This document shows, one piece after another, positions 9,863 through 21,988 of a stretch of 64,000 nucleotides of DNA. Source of the stretch: Corallochytrium limacisporum. Its lineage: Eukaryota; Opisthokonta. A program made the position numbers and the translations under genes. Under the pieces are notes generated by a model. That model saw only the letters and a program-made list of their open reading frames with translations, had not been told where the DNA came from and made no database searches. How positions within the stretch are numbered: the first letter of the stretch is position 1; each line of letters opens with the position of its first letter. The DNA lies in NCBI GenBank assembly GCA_002811645.1, contig PDIP01000010.1:69063-133062 (forward strand), written 5' to 3'.

Positions 9863-10026
9863 CATAGTGAACATTTCGGTCCCCTTTCCCGGCCCAATTT
9901 CTGCGTGCTAAACCATTTAATCATTTAGTTAGGGTAATAGTTTTTTCTTGTTTTGCCAACGAAGGAGACACAATTTACATAGGTGTACAGTTGAGAATAG
10001 GGAATGGGACGGGTCCCCATAGTGAA
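9863..10026 (-). promoter_or_regulatory. Two TTCACTATG motifs (reverse strand)
   Basis: CATAGTGAA occurs at 9863-9871 and 10018-10026, the reverse complement of TTCACTATG. A related TTCAGTACTG lies downstream at 10602-10611 on the plus strand. See the motif finding for all copies. Confidence 0.45.
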
Positions 10027-10094
10027 AGTACCGTCGCTTCCATCCATCACGCGCGCTGCTGGCAGTACCGGCTGTGTGTGTGTACGGATGCGCT

Positions 10095-10238
10095 TTTCTC
10101 GTTTGCGTGGAGTCCGCGCACCCCCGCCCTCCCCCCCCCGGGNNNNNNNNNNNNNNNNNNNNNNNNNNNNNNNNNNNNNNNNNNNNNNNNTTTCTCGTTT
10201 GCGTGGAGTCCGCGCCCCCCCGCCCTCCCCCCCCCGGG
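10095..10238. repeat. 48-bp direct repeat flanking a 48-bp assembly gap
   Basis: The unit beginning TTTCTCGTTTGCGTGGAGTC and ending in a C tract and GG occurs at 10095-10142 and, with one difference (CGCGCA against CGCGCC), at 10191-10238. Between them is an N run at 10143-10190 of exactly 48 bases. This suggests a tandem array of 48-bp units whose middle could not be read through the C/G homopolymers. Confidence 0.7.
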
Positions 10239-10601
10239 GGGGGGGGTGTAGAGGGCTCGTGTTTCACTTCAAGGTCATTGAACTTCGCTGGCTGTTGTTG
10301 TGACTTTCGCGGTCTCCGTCCGGATCAACGGGACTTGTCTCTCTGTCTGTGGTAGAGGGCTCGGAAGACTGGCAGCACGCAGGGGACTGCAAAAAGAAAA
10401 AGAAAGGGCGAAGGAGAGGGGGGGGGAACGCCAGCGCAGCAACAGCCCGGCAACTGGGACTGTGTTCTTCTGAGCGCCACACCTCCCTCTCCACTTCGCT
10501 GCCTGTTTTCCCGGGGCGGAGAGGGACCCTGTACGTCTGTTGGGTGCATGTGTTCACAACGGCTGGTAACTCTTCGGCGGCAAGATAGTTACTCCCAGCA
10601 G

Positions 10602-10611
10602 TTCAGTACTG
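10602..10611 (+). promoter_or_regulatory. TTCAGTACTG motif
   Basis: A copy of the B form of the recurrent intergenic motif; it contains the palindrome CAGTACTG. It is 687 bp upstream of the PP2A-A start codon. Confidence 0.4.
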
Positions 10612-11110
10612 TCGTGGAGACTTCTTGGTTGAGGATCCGGGAATAACGAAACTGTGAAAACAACAACGAACAAACACATTTTGGGCTATGCCAAAACGGA
10701 GGCGCTCTCGGCGGGAGGAAGGGGAGCAAATTCATCTCGAAGGAACCACGAACGGCAACCCAATTAACCAGTCTACTATAAACCGCCAACTCTCTGCTCG
10801 GTACAAAGCCGCCAAGGAATAGGGGGAACATTATGGGACCGTCGTTGGAGGGAAGGATGAAGGAAAAACGCGACCGGAGCAGCGGACCAAGAGCGAAAGG
10901 AATAACGCCGTCTGGACTGAAAAGAGCACTAACGTTGCTGTATCCGTCCCTGGAACACCTGCAAGATTTTTGCTCTTGTATGCATGGACTGGCCTTGTCG
11001 TAGTTTAAAGCGCTCGCAACTGCTTTGGGAGTATCAGAGGATACCGACGAGAAAGGGCATACATGACGATATTTTCACAGTCCACAATGATAATGTTCCC
11101 GGCTGGTTGG

Positions 11111-11120
11111 TATTTAAATA
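11111..11120 (+). promoter_or_regulatory. TATA-like box upstream of PP2A-A
   Basis: TATTTAAATA lies about 170 bp before the chosen ATG. It is a reasonable TATA element but may be chance in this AT-rich patch. Confidence 0.35.
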
Positions 11121-11288
11121 GAATGACAATGTGGACGACTTATAATCTTGTGCATTTGATGTGATCGAAGAATAGTACATGTGATATTAGGACCTGACCA
11201 ACTATTCGGTGCATCTTCCTAGTCTGCGATTAATTAAGTGGCAGTTTTGAGGTGCGCAAGTCAGGAAATCACACACATAGCAAACAAA

Positions 11289-13064
11289 ATGGCGGACGAT
11301 AATATGGGTGCTGAGGAGCCTCTGGCTCCAATTGTGGTGCTGATTCAAGAATTGCGGGCAGAAGATGTTGAACAACGGTTGCAGTCTATTACTCGCATCG
11401 GCACTATCGCATTGGCTTTGGGTGAAAAGCGCACTCGGGAAGAACTAATGCCCTTCTTGACAGATTCAATTGACGATGACGACGAAATTTTGCTTGCTCT
11501 GGCTGAGCAACTTGGTTACTTTGTTCCTTTGGTGGGCGGTGAAGAATATGCATACGTTCTGTTGACTCCTCTTGAAACGCTGGCTAACGTGGAAGAAACG
11601 ATTGTCAGGGATAAGGCTGTCGAAAGTTTGCGTACTATTGTTGGCCAGATGCCTCAAGAGCACATTGGTCTGTACTACGTCCCCCTCCTCAAGCGGTTGG
11701 CTTCGGGTGAGTGGTTCACCAGCCGCTGCTCAGCATGCGGTCTGTTCGAGCCCATCTACGATAATGTCAACGCGGAGACACAGGCAGAGCTTCTGGGTTT
11801 GTTTAAGGATCTGTGCCATGATGACACTCCCATGGTTCGCCGTGCAGCTGCTGGACGTCTCGGTGAACTAGCCCCCAAGGTGGACCAGGCACATGTTGTG
11901 TCCAGTATCATCCCTATTCTGCACGACTTGACTAATGATGACCAGGATAGTGTACGTCTCTTGGCAGTGGGTGCCGTCGTGAACATCGTGCCGAAGCTGA
12001 CTCTGCAGGAGAAGATGGATCTCGTCATGCCTAAGCTTAAAGCATGCTTGGGTGACCGGAGCTGGCGTGTCCGCTACATGGCTGCTGATAATTTCACTGA
12101 TCTGCAGACAGCTCTGGGTCCTGAAATTACGACTCAAGTTCTGCTGATGAAGTTTGTTAGCTTGTTGAAGGACACTGAGGCAACCGTACGGACTGCAGCA
12201 GCATTCAAGGTTGCCACCTTTGTCGAGAACCTGCCAGAGGATGTTCGCCAAAAGATCCTGATTCAGGACATTCTCCCTTGTATTCAGTCTCTTGCGAAGG
12301 ACAGTAGTCAGCACGTGCGGGCAGCACTAGCCAGTGTGATCATGGGTCTGGCCCCTACATTTGGTAAAGAGGGCACAATCCAGCATCTGCAACCCTTGTT
12401 CTTGGAACTTCTTCGAGATGAATTCCCCGAAGTCCGCCTCAATATCATCTCCAAGCTCGAAGCCGTTGCAAATGTGGTCGGTGTTGACCAACTCAGTGGA
12501 TCTCTGCTTCCTGCAATTATGGATCTGGCGTCAGACCGTCAGTGGCGTGTGCGCCTTGCCATAATTGAGTACACACCCCTGGTGGCCCAACAATTGGGCA
12601 TGGACTTCTTTGACCAGAAGTTGGCTCAGCTGTGCCTCCAGTGGCTCAGTGACTGCGTATATTCCATTCGTGAGGCTGCGGTAAAGAATCTGAAGGACCT
12701 CACCAAAGTCTTTGGCTCGGAATGGTTGAAACGGAGTGTTCTCCCTACTGTGCTGGAAATGTCTTCCAACGAAAACTACCTGTATCGAATGATTACTCTG
12801 TTCTCGATCAGTGCTCTAGCAGCTGATATCCCAAAGGATACCCTGCAGGGTGATGTGCTTCCCGTTCTGAGCAAGCTCGCAAAGGACGGTGTGGCCAATG
12901 TGCGCTTCAACGTCTCTCGTACCCTGAAGATTCTCATGGAGGAGGGCCCGGGTAAAGAACTGAAGGGGTCCATCAAACCGATCCTCGCAGAACTGGAAGG
13001 CGATGAGGACCTGGATGTCCGGTTCTTTACGGCCGAAGCCCAGGAGGTGGCTCAGGCTGCGTAA
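11289..13064 (+). CDS. PPP2R1A: PP2A 65-kDa scaffold subunit A
   Basis: The scaffold subunit of protein phosphatase 2A holds the catalytic C and regulatory B subunits. The 591-residue product is almost the same length as human PR65 (589) and consists of HEAT repeats throughout, about 15 of them. Conserved intra-repeat turns include [45 protein letters not shown] and [13 protein letters not shown]. The frame is open upstream to 11238, but the homologous start is MADDNMG at 11289 in the context CAAACAAAATGG; the other upstream codons add 17 residues without family match. Tail-to-tail with pantothenate synthetase, 140 bp apart. Confidence 0.97.
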   Translation: MADDNMGAEEPLAPIVVLIQELRAEDVEQRLQSITRIGTIALALGEKRTREELMPFLTDSIDDDDEILLALAEQLGYFVPLVGGEEYAYVLLTPLETLANVEETIVRDKAVESLRTIVGQMPQEHIGLYYVPLLKRLASGEWFTSRCSACGLFEPIYDNVNAETQAELLGLFKDLCHDDTPMVRRAAAGRLGELAPKVDQAHVVSSIIPILHDLTNDDQDSVRLLAVGAVVNIVPKLTLQEKMDLVMPKLKACLGDRSWRVRYMAADNFTDLQTALGPEITTQVLLMKFVSLLKDTEATVRTAAAFKVATFVENLPEDVRQKILIQDILPCIQSLAKDSSQHVRAALASVIMGLAPTFGKEGTIQHLQPLFLELLRDEFPEVRLNIISKLEAVANVVGVDQLSGSLLPAIMDLASDRQWRVRLAIIEYTPLVAQQLGMDFFDQKLAQLCLQWLSDCVYSIREAAVKNLKDLTKVFGSEWLKRSVLPTVLEMSSNENYLYRMITLFSISALAADIPKDTLQGDVLPVLSKLAKDGVANVRFNVSRTLKILMEEGPGKELKGSIKPILAELEGDEDLDVRFFTAEAQEVAQAA

Positions 13065-13132
13065 AGCGGGGCAAACGCTTTATCACTAACATTCTGGAAA
13101 AATGCAAATCGTTCATCTTTCACATGACGTAC

Positions 13133-13138
13133 AATAAA
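13133..13138 (+). terminator. Polyadenylation signal AATAAA
   Basis: AATAAA lies 69 bp after the PP2A-A stop, within the 140-bp tail-to-tail spacer, and is the clearest poly(A) signal in the window. Confidence 0.55.
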
Positions 13139-13204
13139 AGATAAAACTTAAAGTCGACAGTGTACTAGACATGTTCTTCAAGCGGTATTCTATTTAGTAG
13201 GTGT

Positions 13205-14194
13205 TTACTTCTTAGGTCCCAAGAAGCGCTCTCCGGAGTCTTCCTTGTGCAAAATCACGTTGTCAAGTATGCGCACCTTCCCGAATGAAATGGCAGAAGA
13301 GAGCATAGCACCCTCCTCCGGCACATGTGAGACCTCGGCTAAACAGGACAGCCCCGACAGAGCCACATATTGGACACTAATTCCTTCTTGGCTTTGCAGA
13401 GTGTCTCTGACAATGGCCTTAATCTTCTCGGCATCTCGTTCACCCTCATTATAGGCCTTCTGCCCTGCGCAAAGCGACTTGTATAAGATCGGAGCAACCG
13501 CCCTCTGCTCAGGGGACAGATACACGTTTCGTGAGCTCATCGCCAGGCCATCATGTTCGCGAGCTGTCGGTAAGACCACCACTTCCAAAGGCATGTGTAG
13601 ATCCCTCACCATCTGTCGTACAACAACACATTGCTGTCCATCCTTCTGTCCAAAGTATGCATAGTCAGGCTGCACAATATTGAACAGCTTGCAGACCACA
13701 GTGGCCACACCAATGAAGAAATGCGGCCGTACAGATCCCTCGAGCTGCAATGACTTTCCCTTTACAGTCACAAACGTTCCGTTGTCATCATCCATGTCCG
13801 GGCTTGTATCAAAGTACATTTCACGGGCACTTGGCATGAATACACCGTCGACCTTTAGATTGCGCAGTTTTTCGAGGTCAGACTCTACTGGGCGCGGGTA
13901 AACGTCATAGTCTTCACCTTTAGCAAATTGTGACGGATTTACGAATATTGAAGTGATTACACTTTTACATTCAGCCCTGGCAGCTCTTACCAATTCCAAG
14001 TGTCCCTCATGCAGTGATCCCATGGTCGGGACGAAACCAACTGGCGCTGGCAATGTCCTCCGCCATGTTCTCAGTGCAGCTACTGTCGGGAAGATTGGGG
14101 GGTTCTGTGGTGCTGACATTGTGGTCAGTCTTCTGTGGAGCCTTATTGCTGGCCTGCTCAGCCTGAACACGGGCTGTTTCAAGCTACATAGCAT
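13205..14194 (-). CDS. panC: Pantothenate synthetase (PanC-like)
   Basis: Pantoate-beta-alanine ligase makes pantothenate (vitamin B5, precursor of coenzyme A) from pantoate, beta-alanine and ATP. The 329-residue product has all family motifs: PTMGSLHEGHLELVRAA (HIGH-like nucleotide-binding site), SIFVNPSQFAKGEDYDVYPR, YFGQKDGQQCVVVRQMVRDL and DGLAMSSRNVYLS. The first 25 residues (LKQPVFRLSRPAIRLHRRL) are basic and precede a second Met (MSAPQNPP), so either a mitochondrial presequence or an internal start is possible. The enzyme indicates vitamin B5 synthesis, unlike animals. The gene is head-to-head with bZIP1, 7.8 kb away. Confidence 0.95.
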   Translation of the reverse strand: MLCSLKQPVFRLSRPAIRLHRRLTTMSAPQNPPIFPTVAALRTWRRTLPAPVGFVPTMGSLHEGHLELVRAARAECKSVITSIFVNPSQFAKGEDYDVYPRPVESDLEKLRNLKVDGVFMPSAREMYFDTSPDMDDDNGTFVTVKGKSLQLEGSVRPHFFIGVATVVCKLFNIVQPDYAYFGQKDGQQCVVVRQMVRDLHMPLEVVVLPTAREHDGLAMSSRNVYLSPEQRAVAPILYKSLCAGQKAYNEGERDAEKIKAIVRDTLQSQEGISVQYVALSGLSCLAEVSHVPEEGAMLSSAISFGKVRILDNVILHKEDSGERFLGPKK

Positions 14195-17100
14195 GATCTA
14201 CATACCTGACTGATGCTCTATCTCACGTCTCAAACTGTCGCATTCCTGTCCTGCACTTGTATCAGGATTGTACCAGATCACTGTATCCACCTCCACGCCG
14301 ATATGCTCAATATACCAGAAAGTTTGAGGGCACGCTGGTGGTCCAAGACGCACTGTCCTTGTTGCACAACCGAGAGACGTGTGCACGGCAGAGACTAGTC
14401 ACCTTTGAGGTACGCCCGATCTCAGTGTTTGGTACTCTGGTTGCCAATGGTCCGTGCCCGCTAATCTAATAATGGATCGACTTCGACCCAAACAAATTGC
14501 AGCCCCTCGCAGCTCTCGCCCGCCCCAACAGTAATAAGCTCGAACATTGCGCACTTTCCCAGCAGTCGGGTTTACGAGGTTGAAGGTGTGAAAATATATT
14601 GATTTTATAGCACAGAGAAAACAAATCAATTTTACGACGGCATTCGAATGCTCCACATGTAACACCTCTGACCACACTCTTTGATGCAGAAGGTTTATGA
14701 CGTCCGGAGAGGAGCACGGGTGCATTCCATCGCTTCATTTATTGATGTCAATCGGCGGCTGTAAGCACATGAGTTGACAGTGGACCCATGCTGCATGCCA
14801 GCTCGATTCGCTATCGTAGGCCTACGTATAACACCAACATCCATGTAACCGTCACCATGACCGCCGTTCCTGCATGTGTGAAGTGGTGAATTTTCTACAT
14901 ATGTCTGGGTAAGGCCAACAGTACAGATATATCGAAAGGGAGTCTGCGACCAACAGTGTCTGCAGCGGCGGTGTACGACGGTCACAAGTCGGAAAATTGT
15001 GCGAGGCCACAACATCAAACACTCTCTTCGAACCACAAACCCCGTGATCTCTCTCTCTGATCCTTCGTCATTTCAGCACGCTCCTTGTTCAGACAGTGTC
15101 AACACACGTAGCCGTCGCACTTAATGAATTGTAATGCGATCATTCAGGTGACACCCAACAGCGGAGAGAAGAAATTTTCCCAGTTTTCTTTTTGACGATT
15201 TTCATCGGCGCCAGAAGCAGGAGACTCCCTGTGACAAATGGTGTGACAGTTTTGTCTCTCTCCTGCCATGCTGTTGAACAATAATCCGGTAGCGGTGTCG
15301 CACTGACTTGTTTTACTCTGTTTCCATCTGGGTACGGGGGACCTTCAAACCAAAGTTTCTTATATATCCCGTGCACTTTAGCTTTCCAGCACACAGATGG
15401 TCTTCAGTGCTACTGCCTACCACATACTGTGACCGGGTGGTGTATGGAACAGAATATGATGTAAACCCCCTGTCATTGGGTTCCTCCGGGTTTGCCGCTT
15501 AAGGTTAGTCGATGAGTTGTTCGAGCGGTTCTCAATAGTTTTCGCGATACAGTCCTCAAGATAAGCGATAGGTGATGCAATCCAACCTAGTTCGAATGAA
15601 GTGGTGTATGTTTGTGAGCTTGAGCCACTGTTTTGTGCCCGCACTTCTCTGATCGTGTGAGCGTCTGTGACCATCGCATTAACTTTTAACCGCTAGGTTC
15701 AAAGGAGCCGCTGGATGTGCTCTGCTTAGGGTGCCTTCCGTGAGAGACGCACATGCGCAGCCAAAGCTTGCGATCTCTACTTGCGAAATGCTTTGGATGG
15801 AGAGTGCCTTGCGCGCGGAGAGTTGCGTGTGAGAAACATCAAGGGAGCAAACAAGCAGGAGGCTAGGCAGGATGAGACTGTTTCTGCAAACAGCCGCTGC
15901 ATTGGTACTGTCATGGCATTGCTCCTTGGACACATTACTCAGCCCACACTCTCACAACCATCTGGTGCCCTGTGAACGCTCCAAACATTGCTTTCGAGCA
16001 TCGGTTCCTGATTTGCTTCGGGGTATTTGGTGTCCAGGTGGGTGGAACGAGTAGTGCTAAGGCCTGATGTATGTCTCCATGCATGCTGGACTCCTTGTAC
16101 TCGATATTCTTCGTTACAAAGAGTGTTCCAACGAGCATGTTCTCATGATCGGGGGCGTGTATTTCAAGATGCTTGTGTGAGTCTGTATGTGTTGGACATA
16201 TTGTTTTCTTCTTGGAAGAAGACGAGAGTGAGGAATTGAGTCACAACTGATGGCCTTGAAATCCGCAGAACGGTGGTTCGAGCACGGAATAAACGCAGAG
16301 ATTGGCACCAAAGTGGAGGACAGCGGGACATGTGCAATGGCCACTCGCTACAAAACTAGATACCACATCCTTTGCCTACAGACTTCATTTATTTTAACTC
16401 CGCTTTGCGACAGGTCCTGTGTTGAGGAGTTCATACTCTTCTCTCTCACTCTGTTCTAGGCCTACGGGCTGACGGCATCCTTCTAGGGTTACGCTTCTGA
16501 TAAATCCAAACACCGCAATCGTCTTACTTCCGTCTTTCAACAACAGTTCTGTTCAAGTTACTGCTCGGCATCTGGTCTTTGATTGCGGATATGCAATCAG
16601 CATCCATGGTGATGGCAGCCAGTTTCCTCAGTGTGGCGAATGAAAAGGAACATCATTCCGATACCAATAGTGATGTGTGCATCTGTGTGGGTCTGGGCGA
16701 CTATGGGGTAGATTTGGGCTACCATTACGCGCAATGTCCCGTTTGGTGACGGTGATGATGTCGCTGATGCGAGGTGATTATGATATAGATCCGCAATTGC
16801 AGATCATAGCTATTAGCACATAATATCGCTTTGTTCCGCTCCTTGTCTTTGCGGGTAAAGCAGGAGGACTGTGCACCTGCTGCAGGCAGCAAAAATTTGC
16901 AGCCATGTCTTATGTCTTCGTCATGCTCCTGTTTGAGTATAAGTTTGTAACCGGTACTCCGGTAATCTCTTCCCTCTTCACTTAGTCTCCTTGATGAGTT
17001 CCTCCGGTCCTCCCTCAGCCCTCCCTACTGCAATCATGGGACCCAGGGTTGAACATTGAGCTTGGCTCTCGTGTTTCAAAGCCCACACACTCTGTGGCCA

Positions 17101-19928
17101 TTTTCGTTTCTCCTTGATTTTGTGTTGTGCATTCTCTTGCATACGTTTGTCACTTCAGAGTATTGAATGTATGGGATCCAAATCATCAATTGGACGGAAG
17201 CTAATGGGGAGATAAGACCTGTTCTTCAGCACTGCCTGTGGGCGGACTTCCGGACGCTGGCAGAGCGATAGTGCACGAAGGATAATCGAGTGCCACTTAC
17301 TCTGTACGGCAGGGCAAGGGGTGGAATCTGTGTTTGTCCATCCCATCTTCGATTCATGTTTTTTGTAAGTGGTCGATCCCGTTTTTCGTTCCTGGTGGGT
17401 TTGCTTGCTGGTTCTTCTCGCTTTGTGTCAAAGAGGACACGCGGCCCTGCTTAGTGCAAGAGCTGGCTGCAACGTCGGTTGCCCGCTGATGTAACAGAGC
17501 GTGTAAGTTTTTTGTGCTGAATCATAAAGTGAGAAGTGGCCGGGTTTTTAGTGTCGGGGTAGTATGTAGTGAACTCCGAGCGTGCTTCCTGGTTTGTGAG
17601 ATGGGAACCGCATTGTCGAAGAAGATTGGGGAGTACGAATGCCTTAGAAGAAACTCGGGAACCTTCAGAAAAGCCACTCATATTTCTAGTACTGAAATCA
17701 TAGACCCAACGCCAACGCTGGCATTGGCGTCGGCATGCACGGGACAGAGACTTACGTTGGCAAGCAAACGAGAACACAGAATTGGCGAGAGGCAGTGTCA
17801 GAGACGATGTGATCACCCAGGGTGAATACTAAACAGGCGCACACTACACAAGGCAGTGCATAGAGAAGGTATCGAGGCTCTGTGTTTGCTTCCCATACGA
17901 ACAACCAGGGTTCTCAAGAAGTTAACAGCCAGTAGATGTATGTAGCACGAGGGTATAATTACACAGTTGCAGATCAGTCTCAAATGATGTCAAAGGGGAG
18001 AGGCATACACACTTAGAAAATAGCAACGTTCCGGCGTCCGTGTATTGATGGTATCGAATGAGATGACACCCCAAAAACAACATGACGAATCATGCGTTGA
18101 AAATTGTTGGCGATCTCGAAAGGTGTGGAAAGGGATCATCGCTCGCAATTCATTCGCACTTCATATGAACGAGCATCCATCGGCTGTTTGATGTGATCTG
18201 CGGTCTATCTTTTTGATGGATGTCCGTTGGATGCCTAACCCATTCCTTGACACCACAACCAATCGGACTTCAACAAAATTGTGTAGAATACACCAAGCTC
18301 GGATCAATTTACCAGCCATAGTCCACACACTTTGAGTGAAGAGTGAGAAAGATGACGGCTCAGTGAGTTAAGTTTAGAATGATAAGCCCACTGTTATTGG
18401 TACCATCGGTATTAAAAAAATGATAAACCTCTCACCACTGTTCAGAAGTATACTCGATTCCTCCCCTCTCCCCCTTCCTTCTCCCCTTGATGAAATCATT
18501 GCTCCCCATTCCCCAGTGGTGCTTTGTGTCCCTTGTTCCTAGGTGTTCCTCTCACTACCTGTTAACCCCCTCCAGAGCCAAAATACCCCAAAGCTAGAAA
18601 AACCTCGTCCTCGCTCTTTGGGTTTGCATGGTTCTTTGGATCTCGTAGCGTGCGTATGCATACTCTCTACACACACAATCCGTTGTGAGTAACTTGAGTT
18701 TGTTTTTAGCACCAGTGACTGGAACAGATCTTGACTCAGTCTTATCGTTTTTGATGCGAACGGGGTACATGTTTGTGTATGTAGGCTGCATGGTCGGAAA
18801 ACAGGTCGGGATTGTGCCCTTTGCAAACCGGTCACATACATACAAAACATTCTGCATCACGTTTTTCCTGGGTCACACACTCGCTCACACCACTCCTTTT
18901 GTTGTATTTGAGCACGGGGTCTACCGTGCACAAGGTTTGCATTCAAAGTCGGATACAGCAGAACATGGTAAGTGCGCATCAATGGTCTGAAGAAAGCAGA
19001 CAAGTTCCCCTTCCGTAGCTCTGGTATATGGCACCGTACCATGGTATAGCCCCAGCCTATCTCAAAATCCGTCTGCAGTCTATGCCAACAAAGAAAGTCG
19101 ATCGATGATAACTGTCATGCATGCCACTTTGATGGATCTCAATTGTTTCTACTTCTGTGTTACTAAATTGTGTGTGTACCGTCTACACAATAGCACTGGT
19201 CGTTTCTGTCGCTTAGGACCTCACCTTTGTTCACACTGCATGGGTGTGGACGTATGTTTTCATATGTGTAGGCATGAGATGGGCGGAACGGGCCCTTCCT
19301 TCTCCCCCCCCCCCCCCCTCATTTTTCCACCCCCGTTTACTGATATCCGATCGGCCCGTGTTGGCCCCAGGTACTCAAATATCTGTGTGCTGCACAGTGT
19401 CACGTACTCTGTACATGAACTGAATTCTACCAAGCATGAGCAGTGTAAGCCCGGCAGTCCACAACACGGGATACCATGCAGAGGAGCCAGAGCAGAAGCC
19501 AGTCACTAATGTTTTCTTTGTTATCGTCTGTGGCTCTATCAACATTTAGGCGCAAGTAAACACTTAATTGCTGCTCCTCCAATCAGAAGGATGGTCGTGA
19601 ACAATTTCAAGCTCAATCAACCAAGGGAGCGTAATACGATCCTTAGGGTATTAACCGATGGTTGGCAATGCAGCTGGGGGTATTGATATGGATAGGCTGT
19701 TGTGGAGTTTTGTTATGTATCGCTCTTATAATGAATGGGTCATGCGATTCTTTGTTGATGGTAGTCCGGTTTCACATCAGTCAGGGCAATGTAACAGAGC
19801 AGATGAAGAAGTCACAACACACCGCACACGTGGAAACGGGGGAAAAGACAATGGGGCAACTTCCTGAGCTCTATCTCGAAGAAGGCAAAACTGACCGACG
19901 AGAGGGCGGGGTGTCGGCATGGAGAGTT

Positions 19929-19946
19929 CATAGTGAAAGTACTGAA
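19929..19946 (-). promoter_or_regulatory. Composite motif: TTCAGTACT next to TTCACTATG
   Basis: On the minus strand TTCAGTACT is directly followed by TTCACTATG, so both motif forms are fused at 19929-19946. Isolated copies lie nearby: TTCACTATG (minus) at 20044-20052 and TTCAGTACT (plus) at 20169-20177. Confidence 0.5.
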
Positions 19947-20043
19947 AATTGCAGAGGTGGGAGGAAGAGAGGACGCAAGCAGGGCCTGCTCAGGCCACAA
20001 AGAATGGACAGCGGGGGAAAGGGATCACAGCTCCGGGCGGTAT

Positions 20044-20177
20044 CATAGTGAACATGTTGAATATGTGGAGCCATAGACCATAAATTAATGGAAACATACG
20101 AGCGCGTGCTCTGCATGAAGTTTTAACGTTCTTCGCTCTACTTCCTACCGATTTTATTGCGTGCGATTTTCAGTACT
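20044..20177. promoter_or_regulatory. TTCACTATG (minus) and TTCAGTACT (plus) motifs
   Basis: Two further copies of the recurrent motif family, 1.8-1.9 kb before the bZIP1 start. Confidence 0.4.
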
Positions 20178-20543
20178 CAATGCTAGCGCAAAATATTTGT
20201 AATTCATTTGGATTGCTGAAGGGTAGAATTAAGAAGATCTGAGGCAACACCAACCCCACGGCCCAGAGGTAGAGAGGTTGGTGCCAAAAAAGCAGGCTAC
20301 CAGGTACAACTCCCGTTGTTCCTGAACGCTACCACTCCCTATAAACAAGCGGTCACCGGGAGAGCGCTGACGCGTAGCTTCCGAAGCAAAGAGTCCCGCG
20401 ACGGACCCCGGGGGGAGGGGGCGCTTTTTTCACTCTCCTTGCACACTGAGTGCAACCTTTTTGGCTCCTCCCCCCCTCCTCTTTCCCCCTTTCCTTTGGT
20501 TTTCCTCCCCTCCCCCCACCACCTCTGCGTGTGGCCCGCCCTC

Positions 20544-20773
20544 NNNNNNNNNNNNNNNNNNNNNNNNNNNNNNNNNNNNNNNNNNNNNNNNNNNNNNNNN
20601 NNNNNNNNNNNNNNNNNNNNNNNNNNNNNNNNNNNNNNNNNNNNNNNNNNNNNNNNNNNNNNNNNNNNNNNNNNNNNNNNNNNNNNNNNNNNNNNNNNNN
20701 NNNNNNNNNNNNNNNNNNNNNNNNNNNNNNNNNNNNNNNNNNNNNNNNNNNNNNNNNNNNNNNNNNNNNNNNN
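20544..20773. other. Assembly gap (230 N)
   Basis: Unsequenced bases bordered by C/T-rich low-complexity DNA. Open frames that cross it are meaningless. Confidence 0.98.
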
Positions 20774-21533
20774 CCCTTTTCCTCGCGGTGTCCTCCACGG
20801 TGGGACGGATGGTTTCTCCGAGCTTGAGATAGTTTCAGTTTTGCGTGTGCCGTGGACTTGCAAGATTGCCGGACAGCTTTTGCTGGTGGCGCGGAGTTTT
20901 GTGTGATCCCTCCCCAGATCAGCAAAGGTCAACCGCGATCGAAACTTTGCCTGCAATACGTCAATTCATTTAATATAACACCGGTACCCCACCAACAGCG
21001 TGCGTAGAGTGAGAACGGGGCTACAAACGACGGTCGCTGAAGCAGTCGACAACAAAGCACGAGAGGAACGGTACAAGAGACGCCCCAGCTATCTGAGATG
21101 TCGTACATTCACCATATATTCTCGGTTAGAAATCTCCTACGCGACCTATGTCCTCATAACTTTCCCGCTGCTGCCCGCAGGTTTGGTCTTCACCTAACAT
21201 TGCTTCGCGCGTTTGCATCAATCCGTGGCGATTGAATACTCAGTTTCATATATTTTCAACCGATTTTTTCATCGGGCGAAGCAAAATCGAGTGTCTGTCG
21301 CTGCCCCGATTACACTACACCCGAGCCGAGCGAAAGGAGAGGGAGCCCCTGGGGTGGAGGGGGAGGGGGAAGATCAAGAAATCGGGGACCGCCCCCTATG
21401 ATTTCCGTACTGACATCGCCGGTGCTACGTGTGTGTGTGAAACAAGTTGCGTGAGTGCGTGTGTCTGTCCGCCCCGGGAAAGGGGGAGGGAAGGGGGGAG
21501 GACAGGAGGGTGTGCGCGAAAAGGGGGTGCTTT

Positions 21534-21582
21534 GTGAGAGTGTGTGTGCGCGCTGTGTGTGCGCTGTGTGTTGCTGTGTGCA
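21534..21582. repeat. GT-rich simple repeat
   Basis: Alternating TG with CGC interruptions (units such as GCGCTGTGTG) just after a G-rich patch, in the 5' flank of bZIP1. Such tracts can adopt Z-DNA; here it is noted only as low complexity. Confidence 0.6.
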
Positions 21583-21988
21583 TTGGGACCGTCCAGAGTG
21601 TGTTTTTCGGGTCTAGAGGTGTTCACGGACGCCGATTTCAAGGAAACTTGCTTTGAAACAGTCCAACGACGACACATCAAAAGGGTGTCGAGTAGCGCCC
21701 CCGTAACTTAAGATGTTTTCGCACGTTGGCAAGCGACTCTGAGTGGCAGTGTTCTACGGATGGGCATAAGAGATGATGGGCTTAGGTACTTTATGGTATC
21801 CACTTACTTTGATCGTATGGTCAAAGAAAATATTTTCCAAAGTTTGAATCAGAGGACTGCGGGCGGTTCCATCTGACGTTGACAGCATAGCATACTCAAG
21901 TGTAATGGACCGCAGGTTCGGTAGTATCTGGGTTACAAGAATGACATTGTGCAGTACAGGACCGTAGATCGGGAGCTGTATACAACGC

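Larger units (their letters stand above)
9637..11288. other. Intergenic region upstream of PP2A-A
   Basis: A 1.65-kb region without a credible gene. It contains three recurrent-motif copies, an assembly gap flanked by a 48-bp direct repeat, G/C tracts, and a TATA-like TATTTAAATA at 11111-11120. Confidence 0.6.
14195..21988. other. 7.8-kb gene-free region upstream of the ATF4-like bZIP gene
   Basis: No coding frame here resembles a known protein or looks conserved, and the open frames are short and on both strands. The region holds an assembly gap (20544-20773), poly-C and G-rich tracts (19307-19318, 20407-20424), a GT-rich repeat (21534-21582) and three recurrent-motif sites. I saw no tRNA or snRNA. 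It could house distal control elements or non-coding transcripts. Confidence 0.6.

Noticed and set aside
20316-20956. Long frames spanning the 230-base gap
   Set aside because: Length comes from unknown bases, and flanking residues are low complexity.
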